Source: Batkoa obscura (Eukaryota; Entomophthoromycota; Entomophthoromycetes; Entomophthorales; Batkoaceae). From it: DNA of 64,000 bases. The notes beneath the pieces are model-generated. The model did not search any database. It saw nothing but the letters and a program-made list of their open reading frames with translations, and was not told the DNA's origin. Position numbers and translations under genes: made by a program. Position 1 is the stretch's first letter. Each line of letters starts with the position of its first letter. Shown here one piece after another: positions 20,232-31,492 of the stretch. The DNA is taken from the NCBI GenBank assembly GCA_030770535.1, contig JASVEC010000010.1:1240001-1304000 (forward strand), given 5' to 3'.

Positions 20232-22160
20232 TTAATGAGCCCAATCATAAGATTTTTCAACAGCTTGATTCCATTTTTTAAATTTAGAATCTCTAGCTTC
20301 TTGATCAATTTTAGCTTCAAACTTATTAACACCAAAGTTGTTAACTTCATTCAAATGTTCTAAATCCTTATAAATACCCAAAGCTAAACCAGCAGCGACA
20401 GCAGCACCTAAAGCAGAAGTTTCTCTCATAGCAGGACGAACAACAGGAATACCCAATAAATCAGCTTGAATTTGCATACATTCATCACTATTGGTCATAC
20501 CACCATCAACCATTAAACTAGTTAATTCTTGTTGACTATCTTTATTCATTGCTTCTAAAATAGCTCTTGTTTGGAAACAGGTAGCTTCTAAAGCAGCACG
20601 TGCTAAATGATGTTTAGTTGCATATTGAGTTAAACCTAAGATACAGCCTCTTGCATCAGTACGCCAATATGGGGCTAACAAACCAGAAAAGGCAGTAACA
20701 AAATAAACACCTGCAGTATCTTCAACTTGTTTAGCTAGTTCACCAATTTGTGGTGCAGTTTGAATGATATTTAAATTATCTCTTAACCATTTAATAGCAG
20801 ATCCAGCAACAGCTACTGAACCTTCTAATGCATAAACAGCAGGTTGATTACCAAATTTATAACCTAAAGTAGTTAATAATCCATTGCTAGAGAAAGTGGG
20901 TTTTTCACCAGTATTGAATAACATAAAACATCCAGTGCCATAAGTATTTTTAGCAGTTCCTGGAGTAAAACATTTTTGACCAACAAAAGCAGCTTGTTGG
21001 TCTCCTAATACACCAGCAATAGGAATACCATTCAATTTACTTTCAGATCCAAAAGTACAGTAAGTTTCACTACTAGACAAAATTGATGGTAATATAGATT
21101 GTGGAAATTGGAAGAATTCTAGTAATTTTTCATCCCATTTTAAAGTATGAATATTCATTAAACACATTCTTGATGCATTAGTAACATCAGTTACATGAAT
21201 TGGTTTACGATTATCTCCTAAGGAATATTGCTATAAAAAAATAATACATATATTAATAAATGTTATATTATATTATAATTGTATTAACTTACGTAAATTA
21301 ACCAAGAATCAATAGTACCAACCATTAAATTATCATTATCTAAAGCTTGTTTAACAGCTTCGCTATTCTCAATTAACCAACGAATCTTTAAAGCAGAAAA
21401 ATAAGTAGAAATAGGTAAACCACATAATTTCTATAAAAATATAAAATAAAAGGATTAGTAAATATATGAAAATGTTATTATTATTATTCTTATTTACTTG
21501 TAATTCTTTTTCATTATAACTATCTTGATATTTTTCAACTAAAGCTTGAGTACGACCATCACACCATACTAGTTAATTATTTAATTAAACAATTTAATGT
21601 TATTATAATATTAATAACTTACCAATGGCATTATGTAATGGTTTATGTGTAGTTTTATCCCAAGCAACTAAAGTTTCTCTTTGATTAGTAATACCAACAC
21701 CTAGTTAAATTAAAAGTTAATATCAATATAATATATAATATAATGAACTCTACCTTTTAAATCTTTAATATCTAAACCCATTCTAATAAACATATCAATA
21801 GCTTCATCAATACAATTATTAACACTATCAACAATCACCATAGGATCATGTTCTACCCAACTAATAATAATAAAGTAAATATTAATAACTATATTATAAT
21901 GATAATAACAATAATAATAATAATATTATTATTATTATTTTATTTTTATTTTTATTTTTAACTTACCTAGCTTGTAAACAAATTTGATCAAATTCTTTTT
22001 GAGCCATAACAACTACTTTACCATTTTTATCAAAGATAATAAAACGAGAAGAGGAAGTGCCTTGATCAATTGCACCTAAGAAAGGGGCTTCAAAATTCTG
22101 AATTTTTTCCATAATATAGTTAAAGTTAGTTTCTAATTTATTAAAAAAGTTTTTATCCAC
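20232..22160 (-). CDS. GUT1: Glycerol kinase, six exons
   Basis: Exons 22160-21967, 21860-21754, 21700-21623, 21568-21498, 21430-21293 and 21230-20232 give 528 residues. It phosphorylates glycerol with ATP to glycerol 3-phosphate, the first step of cytosolic glycerol use. FGGY-kinase hallmarks are visible: N-terminal [12 protein letters not shown], then [58 protein letters not shown], the second FGGY signature [24 protein letters not shown], and the C-terminal EKSYDW. An N-terminal extension of ~27 residues precedes the ATP-binding domain. Each junction restores a known motif, so the model is firm. Two introns contain pure AAT/ATT runs. Confidence 0.95.
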
Positions 22161-23374
22161 GATAAGTTCAACTCACTTTATTTATATTACTTTTTATTAG
22201 CTCTCTTTATTATTCTTATAAATTTAAGCAATGGTTTCAATATCACCTGCTTTCTCCCACGGCATCGATAACCTTGAGTAATCTATTGGAAGTTATATCC
22301 CCTTCTCGATGTTTATTGGCGCTTGAATTTCGAAGTTGAATTTTAGATCAGATGATACTTCTATTTATAGCCATTATTCAATGAAAGCACAAAACTTAAC
22401 CAATCAATTCAAGACTTGTGTATGGCAATCAAAGTTGAAGTGAATAGAAACATCAAATTATTCATTTAATAACAACATTAATCCATTTTAAACTCAATAT
22501 AGTTTGTGGTGAGCTTATTCTAGATGGAAATGGCTTATATTTTTGGTAAATTTAAGTTAACATATAGGTTCTAAAGAAGTTGAATGTTTATTATTTGTTT
22601 GGAAGTGTTATGCGTTACTTAAGGTTCAATTTTAAAATAATTTATGTTGTGTCGTGTGATATTAGTTTGAAATTAATATTCAAATGTTTTTATGGATTTT
22701 AAAGTTTTTTTAATAGGAGAATGCTCAATTTTTTTACATTTTTAAGAACTAAATTATGGTTTTTCTCATCTGATAGTTAAAGTTTGAAGAATTGTAGGAA
22801 TCGTTTTTTATTTCGAAATTTTAGTTAGTATAAAAGATGAGCAAAAAGCTTAAATTTTATTTAACTCTAACAAAACTTCATAGTATCAAAATTAGTCTTT
22901 ATTTTGTAATAAAAAATAAATGAAGTTTTTTAAGTTTAGCTTATCTTTATAATAATAACAAAAGCCCTAAAATCCATAAAATTATAGTCAAGTTTGTTGA
23001 ATACTTTAATAGAAAACAATTCTTGATAAAAATTTCAATTTTTATCAAATAGAATAAAAAAGATTAAAATAAAATGGAATTAAAAAAACATTTACTTTAT
23101 ATTGACAATAAAACTTCACAATATCCAAATCAGTATTGATTTTGTTAAAGAACAAATGTATGATCTTAGGTAAAATCTATTGTTATTTCAATATAATCTT
23201 GAAATCTATTAATTTATGATCTATATTCACCTGATGGTTAAAATCCCAATCAAATGAAATTCATAGTGAAGAATATTTTTTCGAAGATTTAAATAGTTCG
23301 AAAAATAAACAAAGAATTAAATTAAAATCACTTCACTTCTACGTACTAAGTAGGATATTAAAATAAAAATACAA
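22161..23374. other. Intergenic between GUT1 and tRNA-Glu
   Basis: The first ~250 bp hold the GUT1 promoter. A loosely repeated ~45 bp segment (AAACTTCATAGTATCAAAAT near 22868 and AAACTTCACAATATCCAAAT near 23111) is the only structure seen; no MITE. Confidence 0.5.
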
Positions 23375-23446
23375 CTTCCTCACGGGGAATCGAACCCCGG
23401 CCGTTCCGGTGAAAGCGGAAAATCCTAACCACTGGACCATGAAGAA
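23375..23446 (-). tRNA. tRNA-Glu (anticodon UUC)
   Basis: The reverse strand shows acceptor TTCTTCA/TGAGGAA, D-arm GTCCAGTGGTTAGGAT, anticodon TTC in GCTTTCACC, and T-arm CGGGGTTCGATTCCCCG. The discriminator base reads G, where A is usual for tRNA-Glu. Confidence 0.93.
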
Positions 23447-23707
23447 CGTTCTATTCGTTGTGTATCATGTGATAGTAACTATAATAAATATTTGTAAAAT
23501 CAGTTTTTATACTAAGGATATTTTAATTTGAACCTAAAGTTTAGGTAAAATTCAAATTCAAAGATAAATTATTCACCAGATTAATCTGATGACTTAATAT
23601 CATTTAAAAAAATAAATTTCAGTTCAGTTCTTAAGTTTTAATTCAGTTCAATTCAGTTTATTTAATCTATTATAAAAAAAGTATATTATTAACCACCAAC
23701 AATAAAA

Positions 23708-24604
23708 ATGCAAGCTTTACCTCCAATCCAAAGATTATCACCCTCTGTTATAAGAATTCTAGGTCTTAACCCAGGTCCATTTACTTTACAAGGAACTAAT
23801 ACTTACCTTATTGGGAATTCGAAATATCGAATTTTATTAGATACTGGAGAAGGTAAATCTGAGTATTTACCTTTACTAGATAGCATATTAAAACAAGAGA
23901 AATGTGAAATTAGTAAAATAGTATTGACTCATTATCATCATGATCATGTAGGTGGAGTGAAGGGAATTTTAGAGTATTTTAAAGGAAAAGAGATACAAGT
24001 ATTGAAAAAGATTGATAAGGAAAAAGATGAAGGGATAATGGAATATTTAACCGAGATTGGGAAGGAAGTGAAGGTGGAGGGAGTTACATTGAAAACAATT
24101 GATACACCAGGACATACGGAAGATCATCAATGCTTTTATTTTCTAGAAGAAAAAAACCTTTTTTCTGGGGATTGTGTGTTGGGTAATGGTACTACTATTT
24201 TTACCGATTTAGCTAAATATTTAAATTCATTGGAAAAACTGTTGAATATGGAAGACAGAATTAATAGTATTTATCCTGCTCATGGCGAATTCGTTGAAGA
24301 TGGTAGAGAAAAGATTCAAGAGTATATTGAACATCGTACTGAAAGAGAAAATCAAATCATTGAAATATTAAAGGGAGAAGTTAACTCAGTTAAACCTATA
24401 AAAGTTAATGGGAAATATGCTTATTTTGGCTATGATATTGTTAAATTTTTATATAAAAGTTATCCCAAAGAAGTTTATTTACCAGCTTTTAAATTGATCA
24501 ATTTGCATTTACAAAAATTATTAGGTGAAAACAAAGTGGAGAAAATTATTGTCGATAAACCTGAAGATGAATTGTATTCTATTGGTTGGAAATGGGTTAA
24601 TTAA
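23708..24604 (+). CDS. LACTB2-like metallo-beta-lactamase-fold hydrolase
   Basis: An intronless frame of 298 residues. The zinc-binding HxHxDH motif is THYHHDHVGG (74-83). Further ligands follow in DTPGHTEDHQCFY (third His) and FSGDCVLG (bridging Asp), and YPAHG carries the last His. The first residues (LNPGPFTLQGTNTYLIG) match the LACTB2 subgroup, of which human LACTB2 is a mitochondrial single-strand endoribonuclease, and the C-terminal winged-helix-like part (YPKEVYLPAFKLINLHLQKL) is also typical. I see no obvious mitochondrial presequence, so location is open. It could act on RNA or on a small thioester/ester substrate. Convergent with DBP5, with only 105 bp between stops. Confidence 0.9.
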   Translation: MQALPPIQRLSPSVIRILGLNPGPFTLQGTNTYLIGNSKYRILLDTGEGKSEYLPLLDSILKQEKCEISKIVLTHYHHDHVGGVKGILEYFKGKEIQVLKKIDKEKDEGIMEYLTEIGKEVKVEGVTLKTIDTPGHTEDHQCFYFLEEKNLFSGDCVLGNGTTIFTDLAKYLNSLEKLLNMEDRINSIYPAHGEFVEDGREKIQEYIEHRTERENQIIEILKGEVNSVKPIKVNGKYAYFGYDIVKFLYKSYPKEVYLPAFKLINLHLQKLLGENKVEKIIVDKPEDELYSIGWKWVN

Positions 24605-24709
24605 AGTTATTATATATATACTATTAATATATGTGAATTAACCTTATTTATAATATGATTATTGAAATAAAATAAAATCTTTTATTTATTTTATATAAAA
24701 ATAATTGAT

Positions 24710-26043
24710 TTATTTAAGTGCTTTTTGTAATAATTTTTCAGCCTCTTCTAAATCTTCTGGATCAAGTCTAGTAACATGTCTACCTAAAGTAGTTTGAACA
24801 TATTGCATAACTTGAAATGATTGAGGACTGGAAATAAAATTAATAGCTACTCCAGATTTACCAAATCGACCAGTACGTCCAATACGATGAAGATAAGTAG
24901 CGTAGTCGGGTCTTGGTGGCCTTCCTTTTTCAACAATTACTGGCATATCATAATTAATCACTAAATTCACTTGTGATATATCAATTCCTCTAGCTACTAA
25001 ATTAGTAGTTACCATGACTTTAGCTTCTCCAGAACGGAATAAATCAATCATACGATCTCTTTCGTCACTCATCAAATCACCATGTAATGCAATGACTTTA
25101 TATCCATTTTTAGTCATTGTTCTTGCTATTCTATCTGCTGCTCTTTTAGACTAAAAATACAAAAATAAAATTAAACAATTAAATCATAATATTGAATTAA
25201 CCTACATTAACAAAGATGATGGATTGTCCGATTGTCATGAGTTGATAAAGATCCACTAACATGCTATCTCTCTCTTCATTGTCATTGCAATCCAAGTAAA
25301 ATTGTTTAATAGCATCAATCGAAAGTTCAACTGCTTTCAAACGAATTTCATTTGCATTAGGAGCAAAGGTTTCAGCAAATTCAATTACTTCTGTTGGGAA
25401 AGTAGCTGAAAATAATACATATTGACACAATTTATTTTTTAAGCTTCTCTTTACTTGGGAACAATGCAGTTTTAATCCTTGTAATTCTAACATATTATCT
25501 GCTTCATCTAATACCAATATCTTTACATGCCTTGTATTAAGTAACCTCTTTTCAATCAATGATTTAGTTGTCCCTGGTGTTCCAATTACAATATGGCTTT
25601 TAATTGGACTCTTTACTTTCATATTCTCATCCCGAATAGCAAATCCTATCTCGGCCTTTGTGAATTGTCCCATCTCTTTAGCTACATCCATAATCTGTCT
25701 TGCTAATTCTCTAGAAGGTGCTAAACAAATTGCCTATTCAATTAGTTACCTGTCAATATCTCTCTATCTATAGTATAGAATATTATTTACCTGTACGTCA
25801 TCAATACTATAATCAATTTTAGATAACATAGTAAGTACAAAAGCAGCTGTTTTCCCAGTACCAGATTGACTTTGACCAATCATATTTTTAGATCTAAAAA
25901 TTTAGTTAATTAAGTTAATATATATATATATTTGGCTAATAATTACTGTTGGTTAATTAAAAGAGGAAGGGCGCGTTCTTGAATTTTAGATGGTTTTGTA
26001 TAACCCATACTATAAACACCTTTTAATAACTCTGGGGATCTAA

Positions 26044-26075
<32 letters not shown>

Positions 26076-26536
26076 ATAGTATAATTTTACAATCCTAATT
26101 CATCAAAGCTTTTAGCAGAGTATAATGGAGAACTCAAATCAGCTTGTTGATCAGCTAATTTAACTTCAACTCGATTTTCCAATTGATGTAATAAATCGAT
26201 CTTTGCTTTTTCGTCTTCTTCGTCTTCTTGGTACTCTCCTATTTGTTCAGTCTCTTCATCTTCATCCTCATCTTCATCTTGTTCTTTTTTATCATTTTCA
26301 AATAGTTTATCATCAGTAGTCTTGGAAACTTTTAAGTAAAATTTAAATATGTAAAACCAAAATAAAATAAATGAACTACCTCCATTTTTTATGTTAACTT
26401 GATCCAAAAGGTTACTGACTTCATCAACATCTTTCGAATCTTTACGTTCCTTATTATTTTCCTCAAACAGAGCCTCTTTTTTAATTTCTTCTTCCTTCTT
26501 TTCGGTTATTTTAATATCTGCTACTTTTTCTGACAT
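24710..26536 (-). CDS. DBP5: DEAD-box RNA helicase Dbp5/DDX19, six exons
   Basis: Exons 26536-26380, 26328-26091, 26039-25947, 25893-25791, 25733-25206 and 25150-24710 encode 519 residues. All helicase motifs are present: Q motif ([14 protein letters not shown]), I SGTGKT (~172-177), Ia PSRELA (~203), Ib GTPGT, II DEAD (273-276), III SAT (306-308), IV IIFVN, V ARGID (426-430), [10 protein letters not shown] (461-468). The lead-in [19 protein letters not shown] and the insertion between motifs V and VI before [14 protein letters not shown] identify the Dbp5 group, which releases mRNA at the cytoplasmic face of the nuclear pore with Gle1. The N-terminal ~130 residues are highly acidic (DEDEDEDEE), longer than in yeast. 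Introns are 43-72 bp. Divergent from the p24 gene. Confidence 0.94.
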
Positions 26537-26947
26537 TATTATTATGAACAGTTTGAAAAAAATTAAATTTGTTAATTTTATGAAGATTCTATAAATGTAT
26601 TTTATTGGCTTAGCTCAATCCTTTTGTCATCTTTATGGGAATTTGCTGTAAGTATGGATGCCAAGCAGAATAGCTTTGATTATAGCCGTTAGAGTGTGAA
26701 TGATTTATAGTAATAGCTGTTCATTATAATGAAGCAGCCAGTAGTATAGCTACATAAAATGCTAACGATATCAAACATACTCCAATATTCAATATTTAAA
26801 ATTCAAGCATCAAATTTCTAAAAAGGTAGTTGGCTAATTTTAATTGGTTTGAATCAACGTAATAAATTTAAATCAAATAAACTCAAATCCATTCAATTCA
26901 TTAACTTCATTTTTTATTGTTTATATAAAAGAAAAATAACAATCAAG
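26537..26947. promoter_or_regulatory. Divergent promoter region DBP5 / p24
   Basis: 411 bp separates two start codons on opposite strands. It must hold both promoters; no TATA box or known site stands out beyond one ATTGG (CCAAT in reverse) at about 26605. Confidence 0.45.
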
Positions 26948-27758
26948 ATGTTATTAAAATTCAGCCTCTTATTCGCTTTATACGCGTTACTAGTACAAAG
27001 TAATAGTATCAAATTTGACTTACCTGGACAAGTTCGTTATAGAATTCAAAAGAAATGTTTAACTATGTGGATGGCAAGAGACTCCCATGTTACTGCTCAA
27101 TTTAACGCTTTGCAAGCTGCTAGTCAAACTATGCATTTTGAGGTAATTTTTTAGAAATCAATTAGGATTAATAAGTAAAAATTAAAAATTGTAGATTTAT
27201 GATAACACCGAAAATTATAATAAATATGGTTCTAAGGCTGGGTTTACTGAATCAAGAATTGTATTTACCCCAAGTGAAAGTACCGATGTCTCATTTTGTT
27301 TTTGGAATAGCCTTGATGATGGTAAGAATTAAGATAATCAATAATAAGAATGATGATTTAATAAAATAATGTTATTAGGTGTTGAACCAGGACCAAGTTA
27401 CTTTAATCAAGTTAGTTTAGATATTCAAATTGGAAAAACTGAAGAAGAGTATTCTAAATTAGCTAAAGCTGAAAAAATTAAACCACAAGAATTAGAATTA
27501 TTAAGATTAGAAGAAAGATTTCATCAACTTATGCAAACTATGGAAGTATTCAAGTTCCGCGATGTTGGTAAAAGTGCTACCCATGGTATGTTATTATTTG
27601 AATGTTATTATTTGAAGTTTATTTAATATTTTTTTATAGAAATAACTAAAAAGAAAATAGCTAACTTTTCTTTCTTTTCTATCGGCGTTTTAGTCGTTGT
27701 TGGTATCTGGCAAATTGCTTATCTACGTCATTACTTTAAATCTAAGAGATTAATTTAA
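26948..27758 (+). CDS. p24/TMED family cargo receptor of the early secretory pathway
   Basis: Four exons (26948-27142, 27195-27321, 27379-27585, 27640-27758) encode 215 residues. The order is signal peptide (MLLKFSLLFALYALLVQS), GOLD domain with the paired cysteines (KKCLTMWM... and SFCFWN), a coiled-coil segment (ELLRLEERFHQLMQTMEVFK), one transmembrane helix (FSIGVLVVVGIWQIAYL), and a short cytosolic tail LRHYFKSKRLI with aromatic and dibasic residues for COPII/COPI coat binding. p24 proteins cycle between ER and Golgi and help load GPI-anchored cargo. I start at 26948 rather than an in-frame ATG 99 bp upstream because it begins the signal peptide. Which p24 subfamily is uncertain. Confidence 0.9.
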
Positions 27759-27885
27759 TCTTTTTTATATTGAAAATAGTAGTTTATCTTTAAAAAAATT
27801 ATTTGTATATGCTTTTCATTTTAATATTTTATTTATTGCTATTATTTATTACAGTCAAATTAGGTTAAATCAAATATACTATACA

Positions 27886-28479
27886 CTAATACTTTTTAGC
27901 TGGTAACTTAATCGTACCACCTAAATTAATATCCTTATTAACCCCATTAGTACCACCAATATCAATATTTAATCCGCCGGATAATATAGTACCAGTAGTA
28001 GGATCTCTACTCAGTGCACCTCCATAAGAAACCGAGATACCCAATTTATCATTGGCAAAGCCAAAAGATCCACCACCACCTGTATTCACTGAAGTACCTA
28101 ATGTAGATTTATAATCGGAACTGGTACTATAATTAGAATTTGGTGCAACTGAGCCATAATTTGCTCCACCTCCTGTACCAGCTGAATAAGATACACCTGA
28201 ACTTGCTATTGGTGTTCCAGTACCTATTGAGCCTTGAACAACCGCTGCTCCGCCACTAGAGTTGCTACCACTACCTATGGTTGTATAAGCTAATGAACCG
28301 AAATTCGTGCCTGTTCCTGTACCTGAACCAGTGGCATTACCAGTGCTAACGCTTTGTGCATTTTGAGTGGGTTGAATAACTGGAGTGGTTTTGACTTCAC
28401 TTTTATTGTTGCCTTTATTTTTTGTTGGGGCAGCGATAATTGAGGAGATCAAGAGTAAAGATAACAAATGGAATTTCAT
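27886..28479 (-). CDS. Secreted Gly/Ser/Thr-rich protein
   Basis: A single exon of 197 residues begins with a clear signal peptide (MKFHLLSLLLISSIIAA) and continues as a low-complexity chain rich in Gly, Ser, Thr and Asn, with loosely repeated GTGTG, YGS and GSG units and no cysteine. The last 50 residues are more ordered (LGISVSYGGALSRDP..., GGLNIDIGGTNG), suggesting a beta-rich end. It is probably a cell-wall or matrix protein, or an extracellular coat component; no enzyme motif is visible and there is no GPI-type tail. Convergent with the p24 gene, 127 bp apart. Family not recognised. Confidence 0.75.
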   Translation of the reverse strand: MKFHLLSLLLISSIIAAPTKNKGNNKSEVKTTPVIQPTQNAQSVSTGNATGSGTGTGTNFGSLAYTTIGSGSNSSGGAAVVQGSIGTGTPIASSGVSYSAGTGGGANYGSVAPNSNYSTSSDYKSTLGTSVNTGGGGSFGFANDKLGISVSYGGALSRDPTTGTILSGGLNIDIGGTNGVNKDINLGGTIKLPAKKY

Positions 28480-28687
28480 ATTAATTGATGTGTAGTTTGG
28501 ATTAATTTATCAAGTGTGATATACTGTTTTTTGATTTTATTTTTTATTTATTGATTTTTTTATACTGTTTTAAATAATTGGTAACTTAACCCCTTTAATT
28601 AAGATCTAGAAGCTTTTGTCTTTCCCTTAAATTAAATTTTGGATTTTTGCATAAATGAAATTTAATTGAAAAAAGTCAAAAAGCAAA

Positions 28688-28769
28688 CGACACCTGCAGG
28701 ATTTGAACCTGCGCGGGGAAACCCCATGAGCTTTCTAGGCTCACGCCTTAACCGCTCGGCCAAAGTGTC
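28688..28769 (-). tRNA. tRNA-Ser (anticodon AGA)
   Basis: 82 nt with a long variable arm, as expected of tRNA-Ser. Acceptor GACACTT/AGGTGTC, D-arm GGCCGAGCGGTTAAGGC, anticodon loop CTAGAAA, variable stem GGGG/CCCC, T-arm CAGGTTCAAATCCTG. No intron. All four tRNA genes of the window lie on the minus strand. Confidence 0.95.
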
Positions 28770-29485
28770 TCTCGATATGTTAATATAATTATTACGTGCT
28801 AAGTGTATATATTTCTAAGATCACACTGTACTTGTTTATTAGTACTAATATTTATATAAATTATAAGTTCATGAATATTATTGTATAGCCTTTAGTAAAT
28901 TATAATCGTCTGGACTTTTATTAGTTGGCATAGCTCATAGATCTTATAATTTTTTTCTACATGTTGAAAGCTTTTTTTTGAGTTTATATATTTTATTTGA
29001 TATTCGCAAAAAAACTAATAGATAGAAGATATCTAAATGATAAAACACAATTTAATATCAATAATCTTAGTAAAATACAATCGTTTGTTTAAATTAAGCT
29101 ATAATCCATCATATGTGGATGTATTTTTGTGTTCAAAGATTTCACTAATAATTTCTCTACTCAAATAGTGCTTAAAAGAAGGAAAAAGTGATGAACTCAA
29201 AAAAACATGGGGATATTTTTTTGAATTTATCTATATATCTTGTATTTTTATACTTCTACTTTTAAAAGTACATCAAGAACTCTTTTTTTTATGAGACGAT
29301 AATTTTATCTATCTCAACTTATTGTTGAATAATAATACAAAAAAAATAGTTAAAGTATATCATGTATATTATGATTATGTTGTATTACTGTTCGATTATT
29401 AGCTTTTCATGCAATTAAAATTCAAGGAATAGCTATAAAAAAGGAATTCACATATGATAAAAAGCCAAGATAAAATAATTAATGT
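28770..29485. other. Intergenic with one MITE
   Basis: Holds the MITE at 29111-29216. The rest is featureless AT-rich DNA. Confidence 0.5.
29111..29216 (+). mobile_element. MITE copy with atypical right end
   Basis: Left end ATATGTGGATGTATTTTTG and a good core, but the right end reads ACATGGGGATAT instead of CATCCCCATAT, as if the start of a second, truncated reverse copy overlaps it. Confidence 0.7.
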
Positions 29486-29902
29486 TTATTGTTGTTCATA
29501 ATATACAATTGGTTTAGCATCATCATGATAAGTAATAAACTTATCAACATCAAGCCATAATCTAGTGCAGCTTATATCCTCTTGTTTTTGACCTTTATCT
29601 AGTCTATGTCGGTATACTTTCCAGCTATCATTATTATCAATAAGGACTTTGGTTTCCTTTGCGTTACAGTTAATAAATTTAACACTATAATCATTGTTTG
29701 ATCCAAAATAGAGACCATGACCCTTATCTTCGTTTGTTATATTAAATTTTTGAAAATGGGAAGAACCATATTTGTCAGCGGCATTCTTAATGTAGCAGTC
29801 ATCGTTATGAACACAGACAGTAGCATAATGTTTACTCTTACATGTTACAGTGCTAATTAAAAGGGAAAATAAAGCAGAAGCAAGGACGATTTTGTTAATC
29901 AT
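29486..29902 (-). CDS. Small secreted protein, HDEL family member A (tail altered)
   Basis: 138 residues from the ATG at 29902. An in-frame ATG 57 bp further upstream exists, but both paralogues start at the position chosen here. Signal peptide about 1-20 (MINKIVLASALFSLLISTVT), then a ~110-residue domain with cysteines at 21, 30, 36 and in FINC and ISC, ending in a conserved RLWLD segment. Where paralogues B and C end in YHDEL, this one reads YHDDAKPIVYYEQQ, so the ER-retrieval-type end is lost and the chain is nine residues longer. The first 354 bp of the coding region are identical to gene C, on the opposite strand 4.4 kb away. Function unknown. Confidence 0.8.
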   Translation of the reverse strand: MINKIVLASALFSLLISTVTCKSKHYATVCVHNDDCYIKNAADKYGSSHFQKFNITNEDKGHGLYFGSNNDYSVKFINCNAKETKVLIDNNDSWKVYRHRLDKGQKQEDISCTRLWLDVDKFITYHDDAKPIVYYEQQ

Positions 29903-29995
29903 TGGCGATAAAAAATAGAATTTTAAAGTTGATAAAACAATTTGAAAAAGAAATTTCATGTTTTTTATATCTATTATTATCCTTTCATTTCAAGG

Positions 29996-30051
29996 TCATT
30001 ACTATGCAGTTTGATTTTTATGATTCTGTTAAAATGATGTAAATATGGAAC
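29996..30051 (-). promoter_or_regulatory. Conserved promoter block, gene A
   Basis: On the gene strand GTTCCATATTTACATCA (about 149 bp before the ATG) is followed by GCATAGTAATG. The same two blocks precede genes B and C. The reverse of the first contains GTAAATA, a fit to the forkhead consensus RYAAAYA (inference). Confidence 0.6.
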
Positions 30052-30274
30052 ACAAATAAGTGAACTAACTGTAGGTTTTATTTTTAAATTCTATTTATCC
30101 TTGAATTATAATATATTCTAATTTTAGATTATTATTGTTGAGAGTGGATAAGGTAGTATATAGTTATTTACATAAAGTGATTTGATAGTGAATTTAGTGA
30201 TAAAATTTTAATAATTGTTTATTTATAGCTTTACAATAACATATTTTTTCAATTCTATAGTCTTTTCAGTTAAC

Positions 30275-30540
30275 TGTATTTAAAAATAATTTTGCCAAGG
30301 CTTTGGTTTGATGTCATTTTATCTCCAGGAGTGTAATTTTTCCAACTATTATAATACCTGCTAAGGTAGATTTCCCAGGTAAACTGGTATTAGAAACTGA
30401 TGTGATTGAAAGTTGAGCATAACGATTTCCTATTTTGTCTAAATCAATACAGCTTTTGAAAACCGTAATACCTAACCTGGATGACTGTCATCCGTAATTT
30501 TTAATATACCAGGTCAAAAGTTACGGTTGCTTTTAAATTT
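30275..30540 (-). pseudogene. Possible relic of a small protein-coding gene
   Basis: Base composition is richer in C/G than the surroundings. One reverse frame reads ITVFKSCIDLDKIGNRYAQL followed by SITSVSNTSLPGKSTLAG, and the next frame continues as YYNSWKNYTPGDKMTSNQSL. The pattern suggests decayed coding sequence, perhaps another secreted protein of this cluster; the NSWK piece recalls DSWK in the HDEL family, but that is thin. I cannot define ends or introns. Confidence 0.3.
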
Positions 30541-30914
30541 TCATCTGATGGTCAATGTTTCCAATTATATATCTCACTTTTTGAAGTTTAGGCTTTATCT
30601 TTTTACTAGTTTTGTAGTTTTTAAAATCTAGCGCACTTTGGCTTAACTAGTTATAAACATTAGCAAAAGGGATAGAAGATGAAAGATGTATAAAAGGCTA
30701 CTTCAGATAAGGGATTAGATTAGAAGCTGTAAAGCGCTTCAGTTATTGATAGTAGTATAGCTATCTGCCTTTTTCAATTAAAGGTATAAGTCGTTTTTTG
30801 TGAGGTAAGTAATTTTATTTAAAACATCAACTATAATTAAAAATATTTTATCGAAATAACATGATTTCACGTAAGATATAGTCACATTTTGAAGGCTTGA
30901 AAAAAGTATAAACC

Positions 30915-30963
30915 ATTAAAGGGGAGTTTATTTCGTTTAAGAATATAAATACATCACCTTATA
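30915..30963 (-). mobile_element. MITE remnant with the core missing
   Basis: AAAGGGGAGTTTATTTCG joins directly to TTTAAGAATATAAATACATC and ACCTTATAT, resembling the two ends of a reverse copy without the middle. Confidence 0.4.
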
Positions 30964-31337
30964 TGAATAACATGACTTAAAGTTTGAAATACAAAAACAT
31001 CTATTTGGTAATCAGTATGTTAACAGGTATTTTTATAATTCATAAGATTTTTACACACCTAAATATTTTATTAGATAAAATAAAGCCACACTAAGTTATC
31101 TAGAAAAATTCTTTATGTAGTTATGAATTTGAATAAATATCTATGCTTTTAGTTCCTATAAAATAAGCAAATGTTTAAGAATTTTATTATATTTATTCTC
31201 AAAATGACATTTCTGAATAGATGGTTACTTTCTTCTGAAGTTTTCGAATATATTATTTTTAAATAAGAAAATGCCACAATAAAATATATATGGTATTAGG
31301 AATAAAAATCAAGTTTACTACTAATTCGCCTACTCAT

Positions 31338-31393
31338 GTTCTATATTTACATCATATTAATTAGTAGCTAAAAGTTAATATGCGTAGCAATGT
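31338..31393 (+). promoter_or_regulatory. Conserved promoter block, gene B
   Basis: GTTCTATATTTACATCAT and, ~40 bp on, ATGCGTAGCAATG match the blocks before genes A and C. The first lies 155 bp before the ATG. An ATATAAAT at about 31427 may be the TATA element. Confidence 0.6.
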
Positions 31394-31492
31394 CCCTAAA
31401 ATGGGATACTAAGTAACATACAAATATATAAATCACTGAAACCAAACTTCATTTAATTTTATCAATTTCAAGTTTTTCAACTCTCATTAACA

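Larger units (their letters stand above)
29903..31492. other. Intergenic between paralogues A and B
   Basis: Contains the promoter block of gene A (29996-30051), a possible gene relic (about 30275-30540), a MITE remnant (30915-30963) and the promoter block of gene B (31338-31393). A TATAAAAGG at about 30691 has no gene behind it that I can identify. Confidence 0.5.

Noticed and set aside
29903-29959. Upstream ATG of HDEL-family gene A as the true start
   Set aside because: Paralogues B and C begin at the position of the internal ATG, which opens the signal peptide; the 19 extra residues are not shared.
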